DNA from: Deltaproteobacteria bacterium
GTDB taxonomy: Bacteria > Desulfobacterota > UBA8473
Reading direction: 5' to 3'
Assembly: GCA_030623035.1 (NCBI GenBank)
Contig: JAUXFK010000011.1
Span: 1-22,551 of the forward strand
DNA length: 22,551 nucleotides
This document shows, one piece after another, positions 1 through 7,617 of this stretch (the stretch's first letter is position 1; each line of letters opens with the position of its first letter). A program made the translations under genes and the position numbers. The notes under the pieces were generated by a model. The model was not told where the DNA came from, did no database searches, and worked only from the letters and a program-made list of their open reading frames with translations.

Positions 1-169
1 GACGCTTTATATCAGGACTTTTTCCGCGATGTTGAACGGTATGTCTGAAGTTGCAAGATTTACAACGATAACGCTGCCTTCCTTTTATAATACCATCTTT
101 TACACATTTTTCAGAACTGCATTTTGGACAAATAATAATGAAACCTCCTGTGGTAAGTTGAGGCCTCAC
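1..169 (-). mobile_element. IS1-like transposase, N-terminal zinc-ribbon part, cut by the window edge
   Basis: Read on the minus strand, this frame gives a zinc ribbon with CPKC and CKSC pairs about 20 residues apart, a KGRQRYRC stretch between them and an IKR tail at the edge. This arrangement is typical of InsA-like N-terminal domains of IS1-type transposases, which bind the element ends; the catalytic part lies outside the window. The frame is closed upstream by a TAA, so the only ordinary start codon is the GTG at 169-167. An ATT at 139-137 sits four bases behind a good GGAGG (148-144) and may be the real start. The sequence around 172-152 (minus strand GTGAGGCCTCAACTTACC) resembles the end of IS1 (GTGATGCTGCCAACTTACT) and could be the terminal inverted repeat, which would put the element's right edge near 172. 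Family assignment is good; exact start and boundary are inference. Confidence 0.7.
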
Positions 170-179
170 GACATCATAA

Positions 180-981
180 CTATATTAAAATAACAATACC
201 AAAAAACGAAAATAAAGACCTGGCAGAGCCTATATTAACAAGCGCCCCTTCTATTAAATAAAGCCTCTGGTCTTCTTCCTCCAGCTCTCGACTTAGTTCA
301 ACCAATGGTGATATGGCGGTCTCATCTCTGAGCAAGCCAAGCTCTTTAATCGCACACTCTTGAATGGTCTGAGTTTTATCTTTTAGTGCATCCAGAAAGT
401 AATCCAGAAGATGATCTCTCTCATTCTCCACCAGGGAAATTAATCCTTCGTTACCGGCGATGTCTATCAGCGCCTTCAAGATATTGTTGCGCAACTCCAC
501 GGGCACATCTTTAATTTTTGATAAGAGAGGCTCAATCGCCTTTTTGTCCTTCAGCTCTCCAAGGGTCTCAATAATCATAGCGCTGATAAGATCATCATTT
601 TGGTCTAAGGCGGATATCAACGGCTCTATTACCCTGTTATCTCCTATCCTGGCCAGGGCTTCTATTGCAGAAAACATGATCCACTCTTCATCCTTCAGTG
701 CAAGAATAAGCGAATCAACTGCCCTGGGATTGCCCAATAAACCCAAACTGATTACAGCAGCGTTACGTACATTGGCATTCGGGTGCATAATCAATTCTTT
801 TAGGGGTTCCACTGCAGATTGATCTCCTATCTTTCCAAGGATATCCGCCTTATATCTGTGGATGTCCTCATCTTCATCCCCCCATGTCTCCCAGTTGAAA
901 GGCCCCTTCTCGACGTAAGGATTCTTCAGAATCCTTGGGTAGATCGATGTAAGTCTTTAACATATCACTGCTCTTTCCCAT
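180..981 (-). pseudogene. HEAT-repeat protein gene, frameshifted in a six-G run and odd at its 3' end
   Basis: The minus-strand sequence encodes repeated helix pairs of the HEAT / PBS-lyase type: GKIGDQSAVEPLKEL, LGLLGNPRAVDSLILAL, LARIGDNRVIEPLISAL, LGELKDKKAIEPLLSKI and LGLLRDETAISPLVEL. Such proteins are usually protein-binding scaffolds; no partner can be named. The long frame has only a GTG at 812, yet HEAT-like coding continues upstream of it. An ATG at 981-979, six bases behind AGGGGGA, opens a second frame (MGKSSDMLKTYIDLPKDSEE...) that ends at a TGA just after a run of six Gs (plus-strand C 878-883). Removing one G joins the two into DMGDEDEDIHRYKADILG, giving about 266 residues. The C-terminus ends in a hydrophobic tail (FSFFGIVILI) unlike a HEAT helix, with the IS1-like element a few bases beyond the stop. 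The gene is therefore broken, slippage-corrected, or affected by a sequencing error. Confidence 0.72.
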
Positions 982-1507
982 AAGGATCCCCCTGTTGGTT
1001 CTTTGTTCTTTGGTAAACTTGGGTTTTTATGTTATATAGCCCTGGGTTGAGCGGTTCACCGTTCACAGTTCCGGGTTGAAACGATCTAGCTGACTGTTAG
1101 AAAAAGGAAAACACTCTGACACTGACAGGAGTAGATGTAACGTTTCACCAAATGGGTGAAGGAGACTAATCTGAGTCACATCTCAATCGCTATAAATAAA
1201 GTTAAGGATATCAATAGACTATAACCTTTGAACCTTGAACCGCTCAGTTTAGGATAGCGTTTTTTAATATTGCATATTTTATGCTATATTGTTCTTTATT
1301 TACGTATTGTCTGTAGCCTTTGCGATTACATTTCTTGTCTTGCAAAAATTCAAGGGATTTCGTATACACTATACAGAAAGAGATGTAGAATGCTGTGAGT
1401 TGGTTTTTTATTGGATTGAACGTCAAAGAATTGACACTTAACATGGTTTTTTTGACTCTTTTTATGTTTTTAGAATAAAAAATCAAATATTTAAACTCTG
1501 AAAGAAG
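982..1507. other. Non-coding stretch with an inverted GGTTCA-type repeat
   Basis: No convincing gene is visible. The left part (about 1041-1250) is framed by an 11-bp perfect inverted repeat and contains a small hairpin, TTCACC / GGTGAA at 1144-1160 with a 5-base loop. The right part (1250-1507) is very AT-rich. A TTGACA at 1431-1436 has no credible -10 box at the right distance, so I do not call a promoter for the following gene. An 80-codon minus-strand frame at 1244-1486 looks like chance. Confidence 0.6.
1048..1246. repeat. 11-bp perfect inverted repeat framing about 200 bp
   Basis: TGAGCGGTTCA at 1048-1058 is matched exactly by its reverse complement TGAACCGCTCA at 1236-1246. Both arms lie in runs of degenerate GGTTCA/GTTCA units (GCGGTTCACCGTTCACAGTTC on the left, CCTTTGAACCTTGAACC on the right). 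The spacing of about 180 bp is too long for a terminator. The arrangement looks like a short repeated intergenic element or a degenerated miniature transposable element. Confidence 0.5.
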
Positions 1508-3847
1508 ATGAAAAATACCTTTTTACGGCTACATTTCGTAATCGCTTTTATTCTCCTGGGGGGATATTCTATCTCCTCCCAGGTTTTATTTGTCCGGGAA
1601 CTTCTGGTTGTCTTTTATGGGAATGAACTCTGTTTGGGGATTATATTTGCCATTTGGCTATCAGGGGTAAGCCTTGGAGCCTTCTTAAGTGGACGGATCA
1701 TTCTTAGAATTAGAGATAAGCTTAGATTCTTTCTTATTCTGCAAATAGCCATGTGCCTTTTGCTTCCCATCCAGGTTTATCTGATAAGGATGCTAAGGGG
1801 GTTTTTTGAAGTACTTCCCGGGGAGAGTCTTTCTTTTGTATCTATGGTTTATAGCACGATTATTTCTGTTCTTCCTTTTAGCGTACTTTTGGGTTTTGCA
1901 TTCCCTTTTGCCTGCAAGATATTTATCAGAAAAGAAGAAAAGGCCGCTTTAGGTATTGGACGGGTCTACGTATTTGAGTCGATAGGCAGTGTGTTAGGCG
2001 GGTTGGTTTTAACCTTTTATTTAATATTATATTTTCACCCATTTGAGATAATATCGATCCTGTCACTTGTACTCCTTACGAATTGTCTTTTATTGTCTGT
2101 ATTATCCGGTTCGAAAATCAATAGATATGCAATGGGTGCTCTCTGCCTTACTCTTATTATTGTTTACGGTTTTTTGATGGTTATAAAAGTCGATGAGATG
2201 AATAACTCCTCAATACACAAGAGGTGGAGTGCTCTCAATAAGGATATAGATTTACTGGAATCTGCCGATTCAAGATACCAGAATATTTCTGTTGCCTATA
2301 AGGACGGGCAGTTTTGTATCTTCGGGAATGGTCAGTACATAACTTCTTTTCCAGAAGAATACAGGTCTTCTGCATTTGCTCATCTTGTGCTATTGGAGCA
2401 TCCCTGTCCCAAAGAGGTTCTTCTCGTCGGCGGCGGGGTGTCTGGAGTAATAAGGGAGATGTTAAAACACCCCATCACAGAGCTCCACTATGTTGAACTC
2501 GACCCAAAGCTGATAAGGATTATAAAAAAATATCTTCCCTTAAAGGACAAAGAGGCGCTGATAGATGAACGAGTGAGGGTCTTCTATACTGATGGGCGGC
2601 ATTTTATTAAAGAGAGTCAGAATAAGTATGATATGATCGTCTTGAACCTGCCTGATCCATCGACAGCACTGGTAAATCGATTTTACACCATAGACTTCTT
2701 CAAAGAGGCATTGAGGATATTGAAGAAGGATGGCGTATTCGTCACTGGCATAAGTTCTGCAGCCAATTATATTGGAGATGAAACAGGTGATTACATTGGA
2801 TCCGTGTACCATTCTTTATGTAGCGTGTTTCCGTTTGTCCTGGTAACGCCGGGAGATAATAATTATTTTTTCGCCTCTTCTTCTCCCAATATTATTAGCT
2901 CCGAAATAGAAGTCTTTTGTTCCAGATATGATGAGCGTCATATAGAATCTAAATATTTTTCAAGATATCACCTCAGGATGCTATTCCCTCCAGATCGAAC
3001 AAGATTTATTGAGAAAAGCTTACGGGAAAAGAGAGACATCCCTTTAAATACAGACCAGAGACCCATTACATATTTTTACAACCTGATTCTTTGGGATGTG
3101 TTTTCAAAAGAGAAGGGGAGATTGAGCTCTTTTCAAATGTTACACAAGATAAACCTAACCTGGTTTATCTTTCCTCTAGTATTCTTTCTTATAATAAGAG
3201 TTATTTATATAACGATCAGAAGGGGTAGACTAAATAAAGATTTAAGATTTAACTGCATGTTTGCGATTGGAACTACCGGGTTTGCAGGGATGTCTTTGGA
3301 GATAACCCTGATATTCGCCCTTCAGAACATTTATGGTTATGTCTATCAGATGATTGGTTTGATTGTGGCAGGATTCATGGCAGGCCTGGCATTAGGAGGA
3401 TGGGCAATAAACAGGATGATGCTTGGGAAGGATAGAAACTTTATAAAGCTTCTTACTGCTTTTGAGATTTCCCTGTCGCTTTATGCTTTAATTCTTCCTT
3501 ATATATTTGAGTGGTGCTTTTACGGGGACAGCCAAAATAAAGCGCTTCTTTTTCATTCGGAATATCTATTTTTTTATCTCATCGGGCTTGCCGGTGTATT
3601 AACAGGATTACAATTCCCTCTGGTCAGCAAGATTATGCTTACGTTGGGAGACGATCCAGGGAAGATAGCCGGTGCCGTTGACAGCCTGGATCACCTGGGG
3701 GCATTTACAGGTGCCATTCTTACCGGCACGGTATTTATACCTTTGCTGGGGATTGAGCAGACGTGCTTCTTAACAGGTGTGATTAACATAGTTAGTGTTA
3801 CTTTGCTTGCAATCTATATATTCCAGAACACCTGTAAGGAGTCGTAA
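1508..3847 (+). CDS. Polytopic membrane protein with a central spermidine-synthase-like domain
   Basis: 779 residues in three parts. An N-terminal membrane block (about 1-220, roughly seven hydrophobic segments) is followed by a soluble Rossmann-like domain (about 230-525) and a second membrane block (about 545-775). The soluble domain has the aminopropyl/methyl-transferase glycine loop LLVGGGVSG (305-313), an acidic ribose contact in YVELDPK and the DGR motif (D362). At the position of the catalytic Asp of spermidine synthases (the DSSDP motif) it reads NLPDP, so the first Asp is Asn380 while Asp383 and Pro384 remain. Proteins of this fused design are commonly annotated as spermidine synthase or fused MFS/spermidine synthase, but their substrate is not established. 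With the altered catalytic residue and no polyamine genes nearby, genuine spermidine synthesis is doubtful. The ATG at 1508 precedes the first hydrophobic helix and has a weak GAAAGAAG upstream. Fold call is strong; function is open. Confidence 0.85.
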   Translation: MKNTFLRLHFVIAFILLGGYSISSQVLFVRELLVVFYGNELCLGIIFAIWLSGVSLGAFLSGRIILRIRDKLRFFLILQIAMCLLLPIQVYLIRMLRGFFEVLPGESLSFVSMVYSTIISVLPFSVLLGFAFPFACKIFIRKEEKAALGIGRVYVFESIGSVLGGLVLTFYLILYFHPFEIISILSLVLLTNCLLLSVLSGSKINRYAMGALCLTLIIVYGFLMVIKVDEMNNSSIHKRWSALNKDIDLLESADSRYQNISVAYKDGQFCIFGNGQYITSFPEEYRSSAFAHLVLLEHPCPKEVLLVGGGVSGVIREMLKHPITELHYVELDPKLIRIIKKYLPLKDKEALIDERVRVFYTDGRHFIKESQNKYDMIVLNLPDPSTALVNRFYTIDFFKEALRILKKDGVFVTGISSAANYIGDETGDYIGSVYHSLCSVFPFVLVTPGDNNYFFASSSPNIISSEIEVFCSRYDERHIESKYFSRYHLRMLFPPDRTRFIEKSLREKRDIPLNTDQRPITYFYNLILWDVFSKEKGRLSSFQMLHKINLTWFIFPLVFFLIIRVIYITIRRGRLNKDLRFNCMFAIGTTGFAGMSLEITLIFALQNIYGYVYQMIGLIVAGFMAGLALGGWAINRMMLGKDRNFIKLLTAFEISLSLYALILPYIFEWCFYGDSQNKALLFHSEYLFFYLIGLAGVLTGLQFPLVSKIMLTLGDDPGKIAGAVDSLDHLGAFTGAILTGTVFIPLLGIEQTCFLTGVINIVSVTLLAIYIFQNTCKES

Positions 3848-3957
3848 TCGGGATATAAAGAAGGTTATTTAATAAACGAATATCGGTAAGATCCAAGCTA
3901 AAACGTATAATAAATACTTTAAGAAATATATAATAACCTGTTGAACGGGCTCGATTT

Positions 3958-4000
3958 TTCTTGACAAAAAAACATATATTTTTTATTCTTGACAAAAAAA
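3958..4000. repeat. 15-bp direct repeat, TTCTTGACA plus A-tract, upstream of larE
   Basis: The 15-mer TTCTTGACAAAAAAA occurs at 3958-3972 and again at 3986-4000, identical and 28 bp apart. Each copy contains a perfect TTGACA -35 hexamer. The first is followed after 17 bp by TATTCT (3984-3989), a passable -10 box that overlaps the second copy; the second has no good -10. It may be a promoter with a duplicated half or a pair of regulator sites for the larE-ftsB pair. Confidence 0.5.
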
Positions 4001-4118
4001 TGGGTCCATTTTTCGCTGCGGTTGAAGCTTTTATGTGTGCTTTCCGTTTCACAAAGCGAAAATGATATATTTTTCAAAGGGTTCGAAATATCAACAACGC
4101 GATACATTATTTTTTCAT

Positions 4119-4940
4119 ATGGATGAAACATTAGAGGTAAGGTATGAAGGGTTAAAAGAGATTCTAAGGGATATGGGTTCCGTATTGGTGGCCTTCTCAG
4201 GTGGTGTGGACAGCTCTTTTTTATTAAAGATTGCCCATGATGAATTAGATAACAATGTCTTGGCTGTAACCGGTACCTCTCCTGCATATCCAGATTATGA
4301 ATTAAAAAGTGCCCAAAAATTGACATCAGATATCGGGGTCAAACACTTGATCGTCAAAACGAATGAACTTGATGTCCCAGGGTTTTTCAGAAATACAACG
4401 AAAAGATGCTATTACTGTAAAAAGGAATTATTTGGAATATGTAAAGAAAAGTCAAAGGCGTTTAATCTGGATTGGATTGTGGATGGCTCTAATTATGATG
4501 ACCAGTGGGATTTTAGGCCAGGCATGGAAGCACTGAGAGAGATGGGTATTCGCAGCCCTCTAATGGAAGCCAGGCTGACAAAAAGCGATATTAAAAGATT
4601 GAGCAAAAGATTAAACCTTTCTACCTGGGATAAACCTTCTTTTGCCTGCCTGTCTTCCCGTTTCCCATACGGAACGGAGATTAACCATGAACGATTAGAT
4701 AGGGTTGGTAGGTGTGAGGAGCTCCTAAGGGAGGTGGGCTTTAAGCAGTTTCGTGTAAGATACCACAATGAGATTGCAAGGATAGAAGTTGCCCCCGGGG
4801 AGATGAATAGACTCTATGATGAGCAAGTAAAAGATAAGATTGTAAAGCGATTTAAAGTATATGGATTTACATATATTACTTTAGATTTAGAAGGTTATAG
4901 AACAGGGAGCATGAATGAGATTTTAAATAGAGATGAATAA
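4119..4940 (+). CDS. larE: LarE-type ATP-dependent sulfur transferase
   Basis: LarE adenylates a carboxylate of the nickel-pincer nucleotide precursor made by LarB and then inserts sulfur; LarC adds nickel. The PP-loop motif SGGVDSS is at 27-33. The motif KPSFACLSSRFPYG places Cys177 at the position of the sacrificial Cys176 of Lactobacillus plantarum LarE. There is also a CYYC pair (Cys97 and Cys100), giving the three-cysteine set associated with iron-sulfur-cluster LarE forms, in which sulfur can be replaced rather than taken from the protein. The ATG at 4119 (273 residues) is chosen because the family normally begins shortly before this YEGLKEIL helix. In-frame ATGs at 4035 and 4062 would add residues without family-like sequence, and none of the three has a good Shine-Dalgarno. 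larB, larC and a racemase are not in the window. The stop overlaps the next gene by 8 bp. Confidence 0.87.
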   Translation: MDETLEVRYEGLKEILRDMGSVLVAFSGGVDSSFLLKIAHDELDNNVLAVTGTSPAYPDYELKSAQKLTSDIGVKHLIVKTNELDVPGFFRNTTKRCYYCKKELFGICKEKSKAFNLDWIVDGSNYDDQWDFRPGMEALREMGIRSPLMEARLTKSDIKRLSKRLNLSTWDKPSFACLSSRFPYGTEINHERLDRVGRCEELLREVGFKQFRVRYHNEIARIEVAPGEMNRLYDEQVKDKIVKRFKVYGFTYITLDLEGYRTGSMNEILNRDE

Positions 4941-5235
4941 AAAATACTTGCTTACTTTTTTAGTGCTATTTATTTTTATGGTGTTCTTTTTTACCACATT
5001 TGGAAAGCTTGGTATTATCAAAATATACCATTTAACCAAAGACAGAGATAATATACAGGCATTTAATGAAAGGATTAGAGGAGAGAACCTCAAATTAAAA
5101 GAAGAGATTTCCTCTATAAAGAGAGATATAGAAAAGATCGCCAGGCAGAGACTGGGCCTTGCTAAAGAAGATGAGATTATTTACCAGTTTATAGGCCCAA
5201 AAGGAGAAGGCCTCAATGCCAATGACACTAGATAA
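4933..5235 (+). CDS. ftsB: FtsB/DivIC-like septum formation protein
   Basis: A 100-residue single-pass membrane protein. It has a short cytoplasmic start (MNKKY), a transmembrane helix at about 5-26, then a charged heptad-rich coiled coil (about 30-70, RIRGENLKLKEEISSIKRDIEKIARQRLG). The tail LGLAKEDEIIYQF is close to the conserved LGMVKPGEIVYQF-type end of FtsB/DivIC. The protein would sit in the inner membrane and join FtsL and FtsQ in the divisome. Its ATG lies inside the last codons of larE (8-bp overlap), which suggests translational coupling although the functions are unrelated. The gene ends with TAA followed by a 150-bp gap before the pilus operon. Confidence 0.85.
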   Translation: MNKKYLLTFLVLFIFMVFFFTTFGKLGIIKIYHLTKDRDNIQAFNERIRGENLKLKEEISSIKRDIEKIARQRLGLAKEDEIIYQFIGPKGEGLNANDTR

Positions 5236-5295
5236 GCAGATTGAAATTAATTATCTAGTTTTGCCGGCATGCTTATGTTTTTGTTAATAATAGAT

Positions 5296-5313
5296 TTGGC
5301 ATAGATATTGCAT
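5296..5313 (+). promoter_or_regulatory. Candidate sigma-54 (-24/-12) promoter for pilMNOPQ
   Basis: TTGGCATAGATATTGCAT matches the RpoN consensus TTGGCAC-N5-TTGCT. The invariant GG (5298-5299) and GC (5310-5311) have the required 12-bp register. Transcription would begin near 5322, leaving about 65 bases of leader before pilM. RpoN with a PilR-type activator is well known for pilin genes; its use for pilM here is inference, and no activator gene or clear enhancer site is visible. Confidence 0.6.
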
Positions 5314-5386
5314 ATTCAAACCAAGTATGTTTTTACCAACCTTCAACTTTCTAGCCATTGGGCAAGATAGATAGAGATATTTAATC

Positions 5387-6448
5387 ATGGATTTCTTTTT
5401 AAAGAAAGATGTTATCGGTTTAGATATAGGCTCAAGTTCCGTAAAGATATTGGAGCTTCAAAAAACCAGGAAAGGCTATGCACTAAAGAATGTTGGAATT
5501 GGTTTTCTGCCACAAGGAGCGATTGTTGATGGAGCCTTAAAGGAACCCCAGATCATTTCTGATATTATACGAAATCTAGTATCCAGCCTTAAAATAGAAG
5601 CCAGGAATGTGGCCACTTCAATCTCAGGACATCCTGTAATAATTAAAAATATTCTACTCCCAAATATGACTGAACAAGAGCTGGAAGAATCTTTAGAATT
5701 TGAAGCAGAACAGTATATCCCTTTTGATATTGAAGATGTTAATATTGATTTCCAGATACTCGGAGAAAATCCTGAAGACAAAGAGCAAATGAATGTTCTT
5801 CTGGTAGCGGCTAAGCGCGATATGATTAATGATTATATTGCTGTAATCGAAGAATCTGGATTGAAAACTATGGTAATGGATGTGGATGCCTTTGCACTGG
5901 AGAACATGCTTGAGGCGAATTATAAATATGAGGAGGGGGAAGCAATCGCTATTATCAATGTCGGTGCCAGCATTTTAAATATGAATGTAATAAAGGACGG
6001 CAATTCTGTCTTTACCAGGGATGTCTCCATTGGAGGCAATAGGATTACTACAGAGATCCAAAAGGGCAAGGATATCAGCTTTGAAGAGGCTGAAGCTTTG
6101 AAGGTAGGAGGCCGGATCGAAGAGATTGACCAGAGTGAGGTAGAGGATCTGATTGAAACGGCCTCTCAACCATTGGCCTTAGAGATTCGAAGGTCTCTGG
6201 ATTTCTTTTGGGTAACCTTTGCAGATGAGCGCATTAGCAAGATATTTTTAAGTGGAGGTTGCGCAAGGAGCAATGTATTTAAAAGGATTGTGAAGGAAAA
6301 GGTAGGAGATATCCCTGTTGAGGTAGTAAATCCATTTGCAAGTATCGATTGTGCTGGAGGGAACTTTGACCCGGAATACATTGAATTCATTGCTCCCTTT
6401 ATGGCCGTAGGGGTTGGTTTGGCCCTTAGAAGGGTGGGGGATAGATGA
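5387..6448 (+). CDS. pilM: PilM, actin-like cytoplasmic type IV pilus protein
   Basis: 353 residues with the actin/FtsA-like fold: phosphate-1 motif GLDIGSSSVKILEL (11-24), a second strand-turn IINVGASILNMNVI and the LSGGCA motif near the C-terminus. The stretch EQELEESLEFEAEQYIPFD is characteristic of PilM. It lacks a signal peptide and membrane segment, as expected for the cytoplasmic ring component that binds the N-terminal tail of PilN and ATP. It is the first gene of five in the order M-N-O-P-Q, behind the sigma-54-like site. The ATG at 5387 is preceded only by GAGA-type purines. The last four bases are shared with pilN (ATGA). Confidence 0.93.
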   Translation: MDFFLKKDVIGLDIGSSSVKILELQKTRKGYALKNVGIGFLPQGAIVDGALKEPQIISDIIRNLVSSLKIEARNVATSISGHPVIIKNILLPNMTEQELEESLEFEAEQYIPFDIEDVNIDFQILGENPEDKEQMNVLLVAAKRDMINDYIAVIEESGLKTMVMDVDAFALENMLEANYKYEEGEAIAIINVGASILNMNVIKDGNSVFTRDVSIGGNRITTEIQKGKDISFEEAEALKVGGRIEEIDQSEVEDLIETASQPLALEIRRSLDFFWVTFADERISKIFLSGGCARSNVFKRIVKEKVGDIPVEVVNPFASIDCAGGNFDPEYIEFIAPFMAVGVGLALRRVGDR

Positions 6449-6996
6449 TCAGGATAAATCTATTACCAATAAGAGAAATAAAAAAGAAACAGGGTGTAAG
6501 ACAATTAATATTTGTCGGTGTTTTATCTTTAGTACTTGTTTTTTTATCCCTTGGAGTTTTTCATTTTTCAGTGGTCAAAAGAATCGGCACCCTACAATCT
6601 GAGATAGAAACTACCAAGCAAGAGATTAGTCGATTAAATAAGATCGTAGGGGATGTCAAAAAGTATGAAAAAGAGAAGAAGGAATTAGAAAAAAAGATAG
6701 AGATTATTGATGTATTGAATCAAAAGAGGGCCGGTCCTGTCTATATGCTGGATGAGCTCAGTAAAAACATCCCAACAGGAGCATGGATTACTTCATTAAG
6801 TGAGAATAATCTTAAACTGACACTGCACGGTGTAGCACTTGATAATGAAACCATTGCCGGTTTTATGAGTAGACTGGAAAATTCAACTTACTTCTCAAAT
6901 GTTGAGCTGATTCAATCCGGCCATTATAGGAGTGAAAATTTAAATCTTAAAAAATTCAATATTACATTACAGGTCGTATTATCTGAAAAGAAGTGA
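6445..6996 (+). CDS. pilN: PilN, inner-membrane alignment protein of the type IV pilus
   Basis: 183 residues. The N-terminus MIRINLLPIRE is the conserved PilN tail whose INLLP motif docks into PilM. A transmembrane helix follows at about 20-40 (LIFVGVLSLVLVFLSLGVF). Next come a coiled coil (about 48-90) and a periplasmic ferredoxin-like domain with GAWITSLSENNLKLTLHG and an ENSTYFSNVELI segment. PilN pairs with PilO in the inner membrane and links cytoplasmic PilM to periplasmic PilP. The start overlaps the pilM stop by four bases, so translation is probably coupled. Confidence 0.92.
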   Translation: MIRINLLPIREIKKKQGVRQLIFVGVLSLVLVFLSLGVFHFSVVKRIGTLQSEIETTKQEISRLNKIVGDVKKYEKEKKELEKKIEIIDVLNQKRAGPVYMLDELSKNIPTGAWITSLSENNLKLTLHGVALDNETIAGFMSRLENSTYFSNVELIQSGHYRSENLNLKKFNITLQVVLSEKK

Positions 6997-7005
6997 GGGT
7001 ATGAA

Positions 7006-7617
7006 GTGGCGATAACATTAGATGACATAGTAAAACTTTCGAATCAAAAGAAGATATTAATTTTAACAGGTATTGTACTTTTAATATTCGGTGCGTACTA
7101 TTATTTTATTTATAACTCCAAGAAAAATGATATAGACCAGCTACAGTCCAAATTGGAGGTATTACAAATAGATTTGAAGAAAAAACAGGCGATTGCGGGA
7201 AATCTTGAGAGATATAAGAAAGAAGTGGCCAGATTGAATGATGATCTCAAAAAGGCATTGATAAAATTACCCGGTAAAAAAGAAATACCGAGTTTGTTAT
7301 CGAACATATCCAGATTGGGAAAGGAAAGCGGGCTTGAGTTTTTGACCTTCAGTCCTAAACCTGAGGTTTCGAAAGGTTTTTACGCCGCAATTCCCATTGA
7401 TATAAAGGTGTCAGGAAGTTTCTATGAGGTTGCTGTCTTTTTTGACAAGGTGAGTAGACTTTCCAGGATTGTAAATGCTACATTTTTAAAAATGACTAAA
7501 GCAAAATCTTCAGGGGAAGGAGGTATTTTATTGAACACCTCTTGTGTAGTAACGACATTCAGGTTTCTTGAAGAGGAGGAAAGTGGGATAGATGAGGCAA
7601 AAAAGAAAACGAAATAA
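7006..7617 (+). CDS. pilO: PilO, inner-membrane alignment protein of the type IV pilus
   Basis: 203 residues with the family layout: short cytoplasmic part, transmembrane helix at about 18-37 (ILILTGIVLLIFGAYYYFI), coiled coil (about 40-95) and a periplasmic domain containing LPGKKEIPSLLSNISRLGKESGLEFLTFSP, a typical PilO region abbreviated here to its two ends LPGKKEIP and LEFLTFSP. The start is GTG at 7006, nine bases after the pilN stop, with GAGGG just upstream; an ATG at 7000 is in another frame. It forms heterodimers with PilN. The gene overlaps pilP by 26 bases. Confidence 0.92.
   Translation: MAITLDDIVKLSNQKKILILTGIVLLIFGAYYYFIYNSKKNDIDQLQSKLEVLQIDLKKKQAIAGNLERYKKEVARLNDDLKKALIKLPGKKEIPSLLSNISRLGKESGLEFLTFSPKPEVSKGFYAAIPIDIKVSGSFYEVAVFFDKVSRLSRIVNATFLKMTKAKSSGEGGILLNTSCVVTTFRFLEEEESGIDEAKKKTK

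Noticed and set aside
1431..1476. TTGACA at 1431 and TAGAAT at 1471 as a promoter for the membrane protein gene
   Set aside because: The spacer would be 34 bp; the nearer TTGACT at 1452 gives only 13 bp. Neither geometry works.
1244..1486. 80-codon minus-strand frame in the AT-rich gap before the membrane protein gene
   Set aside because: Composition is low-complexity, no family resemblance or convincing ribosome site, and it overlaps the arm of the inverted repeat.
3919..4326. 135-codon minus-strand frame over the larE start
   Set aside because: It overlaps the PP-loop coding region of larE and has no domain-like sequence; it is a shadow of larE.
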